Of a DNA stretch of 5,993 bases, positions 4,441-5,993 are shown piece after piece. A program made the translations under genes and the position numbers. Every line of letters starts with the position of its first letter. Within the stretch, counting starts at the first letter, position 1. Source of the DNA: Thermoproteales archaeon (lineage in GTDB: Archaea > Thermoproteota > Thermoprotei > Thermoproteales > Thermocladiaceae); NCBI GenBank assembly GCA_027068725.1, contig JAMOMD010000384.1, positions 1 through 5,993 of the forward strand, written 5' to 3'. Under the pieces are notes generated by a model. That model was not told the origin of the DNA. It did not search any database and saw only the letters and a list, made by a program, of their open reading frames with translations.

Positions 4441-5993
4441 CTATTGGTGATCCTATCTTAAATGGCTGGAACAGTATTCCACCACCTATGAAGAACTTTG
4501 TGAACATCTCGTAGAAGTGCAATCTCAGGCTCTGGATGAATGCTACTAGTCCCTCGAATATTACTACACATATGTTTCCTAGCAGTGCTGCAACAAAGAC
4601 TGCTATCATCTCGATGTTGAAGCTGTGCAGTATTCCACCTAGTAGTCCTGATACTGCACCTAGTAGACAGAAGGCGAAGAATGCTGCTGCGAACTTCTTG
4701 CCAAATACTCTGAATACCAGTGCTCCTATGAATCCTCCTGCGCCTAGTGCTATTAGGAATGCTACTCCTGTCATTGCGCTCTTCATTGCTAGTACACCTA
4801 TTGCGAACGAGCCCCATACTACTAGTGCTGTCAGGATTGCGTGTACTATTGCAATGATGCCAAGTCTCATGAATGATATGACGTTAGCGAATGCCCATGC
4901 GATGTATACTTCTGCTGTCTCTACAGCATACACGCTCAGTGGCTCATGTAGGTGAGCGTGTCTTACCTTGTCGATGAATAGTGTGGCTAGCAGATACACG
5001 AACACTATCAGGACGACTGCTAGCCATGCGTAGATGTATGGTCTTGGTGAGAACAGTCCTGTTGATAGTGGTCCTGTCACTAGCTGTACGAAGCCTATGT
5101 ATGCCTGGTCTAGCACTGTGAACAGGTGTATCTCATGAGCGTGCATTAGCTCGAGTATCTTCAGTGCTAGTGGTCTCAGTGGTACTAGTCCTAGGGTGCT
5201 CAGTAGGAATGCCCATGCAATTACCTCTATTCCAAATGGTATGTAGTACCTGGTCGCATCGTACGTGTATCCTAGCCTTATGTAGTTAGCTGCCTTCAGG
5301 AACACTGATGCTGCTAGTATGAATATTCCAACTATGATAGACCATCCTAGCGTCAGGTAGATCGTGTGCTGCACCATCGTGAATGCTCCAGCCTTCATGA
5401 TCTCTGTAGCTAGCTCACTCAGTGACATTGCGTGGGCCTCCTCAGTTATTGGATGTACTAGATGATACAGCGACGGTATTCCAACCATGTTAAGTGGCAC
5501 GCCAAAGATGTCACCACCCTCAATGAATGCGAAGATGATGCTCCAGATGCCGCACTGCATGAAGATGATGCCCCAGTCAGTGAACTTGCCGTCAAATATT
5601 GCTCTCAGTACTCTGTTCTCTCCCTTGTACCTCCACGCTGCTAGCAGTAGACCAAGCAGGAAGATCAGGATGCCGTGTCCAACATCAGGGAACATCCAGC
5701 CGTAGAACACTGGGAAGAACCACCATGCGATAGGTACTGGCGATATCTCGCCATACTTTGGTATGCCGTACCAGTACACTATCTTCTTCAGGACGTCTAT
5801 TATCCTCGGGTACTGCTCTAGTGTTGGTGCTCTCTCCTTTGGTACCTCTGGCACGTACGCGTACTTGCTGTACTTTCTAACCTCCGCATGTACTGCAAGC
5901 TTTGTCAGAATGTCAGCAAGTGCACGCTCGAAGTCCTTCACATCCTTCAGTCTCAGCTGAGCAATTATTGTCACAGTATCAGGACCTGCCTTG
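4421..5993 (-). CDS. atpI: A/V-type ATPase subunit a/I, C-terminal part (runs off right edge)
   Basis: Membrane subunit of the archaeal A/V-ATPase that forms the ion half-channels beside the rotor ring and links through its cytosolic arm to the peripheral stalk. About 523 codons are visible and the frame is still open at the right edge (residues KAGPDTV precede the GTG at 5974), so roughly the first 100-180 residues of a usual 620-720 are missing. Numbering from that GTG: the end of the cytosolic arm with YGIPKYGEISP (69-79), the first membrane segment with MFPDVGHG (94-101), then further hydrophobic segments near 134-151, 202-226, 246-268, 313-333, 355-382, 385-420 and 430-478. R370 in SFMRLGIIAIVHAIL fits the essential channel arginine (yeast Vph1 R735), and R484 in QSLRLHFYEMFTKFF fits yeast R799. 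The C-terminus is of the KFF-x-G-G-x4-F-x-PF type. No other ATPase subunit is in the window. The 3' end overlaps the ferredoxin gene by 20 bp. Confidence 0.95.
   Translation of the reverse strand, partial: KAGPDTVTIIAQLRLKDVKDFERALADILTKLAVHAEVRKYSKYAYVPEVPKERAPTLEQYPRIIDVLKKIVYWYGIPKYGEISPVPIAWWFFPVFYGWMFPDVGHGILIFLLGLLLAAWRYKGENRVLRAIFDGKFTDWGIIFMQCGIWSIIFAFIEGGDIFGVPLNMVGIPSLYHLVHPITEEAHAMSLSELATEIMKAGAFTMVQHTIYLTLGWSIIVGIFILAASVFLKAANYIRLGYTYDATRYYIPFGIEVIAWAFLLSTLGLVPLRPLALKILELMHAHEIHLFTVLDQAYIGFVQLVTGPLSTGLFSPRPYIYAWLAVVLIVFVYLLATLFIDKVRHAHLHEPLSVYAVETAEVYIAWAFANVISFMRLGIIAIVHAILTALVVWGSFAIGVLAMKSAMTGVAFLIALGAGGFIGALVFRVFGKKFAAAFFAFCLLGAVSGLLGGILHSFNIEMIAVFVAALLGNICVVIFEGLVAFIQSLRLHFYEMFTKFFIGGGILFQPFKIGSPIVRIQIV

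Noticed and set aside
4536..4955. Plus-strand 139-codon frame
   Set aside because: It lies opposite the well-conserved membrane domain of ATPase subunit a/I and shows no domain of its own.
4889..5218. 12-bp direct repeat GAATGCCCATGC at 4889-4900 and 5207-5218
   Set aside because: Both copies encode Ala-Trp-Ala-Phe in membrane helices of the same protein, using the same codons; this is explained by coding and not by a mobile or regulatory repeat.
5972..5974. GTG as a possible true start of the ATPase subunit
   Set aside because: The frame remains open upstream to the window edge, and most of the cytosolic arm typical of the family would be missing, so it is an internal valine codon of a gene that starts outside.
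1..5993. CRISPR arrays, tRNA or rRNA genes, insertion sequences, toxin-antitoxin or defence genes
   Set aside because: Nearly every base is accounted for by recognisable housekeeping genes and short promoter gaps; no spaced repeats, transposase motifs or tRNA-like folds were seen on reading both strands.

Overview
The window looks like a compact stretch of a hyperthermophilic archaeal chromosome, most likely Thermoproteota (crenarchaea). The supporting signs are an archaeal RNA polymerase subunit Rpo12, the archaeal NadM-type NMN adenylyltransferase, a tRNA-splicing endonuclease, an archaeal/eukaryal-type glycyl-tRNA synthetase, an A/V-type ATPase membrane subunit a/I, and A+T-rich TATA-like elements about 26-32 bases upstream of start codons, which suggests leaderless or short-leader mRNAs. 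I place it near Desulfurococcales-like organisms only by impression; nothing in the sequence proves the order.

Layout. Bases 1-634 (minus): the N-terminal part of the tRNA-splicing endonuclease, running off the left edge, preceded and overlapped by 4 nt by a small protein with a Gln/Thr-rich N-terminus, a basic linker and a C-terminal domain with an internal duplication. Bases 685-2493 (minus): glycyl-tRNA synthetase. A 46-bp divergent promoter region separates it from a plus-strand ureohydrolase (agmatinase/arginase family, 2540-3481). Converging on that gene and overlapping its 3' end by 27 bp is a 52-codon zinc-ribbon gene, RNA polymerase subunit Rpo12/RpoP (3455-3613, minus), easily missed because of its size. 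It follows NMN adenylyltransferase (3630-4160, minus). A second divergent region (58 bp) holds one TATA-like element that could serve both strands and leads to a 2[4Fe-4S] ferredoxin (4219-4440, plus). The ferredoxin converges on and overlaps by 20 bp the 3' end of the A/V-ATPase subunit a/I gene, which continues past the right edge.

Functionally this is housekeeping: tRNA maturation and charging, transcription, NAD synthesis, electron transfer, ion-motive ATPase and guanidino-compound or polyamine metabolism. I see no mobile element, CRISPR array, defence system, tRNA or rRNA, and no non-coding stretch longer than about 60 bp. The points that deserve a second look are the uncharacterised 145-residue protein (poly-Gln tract plus a pseudo-twofold repeat), the short Rpo12 gene, an abrupt codon-usage switch inside the ureohydrolase gene together with its atypical active-site loop, and the very tight shared promoters and overlapping 3' ends.
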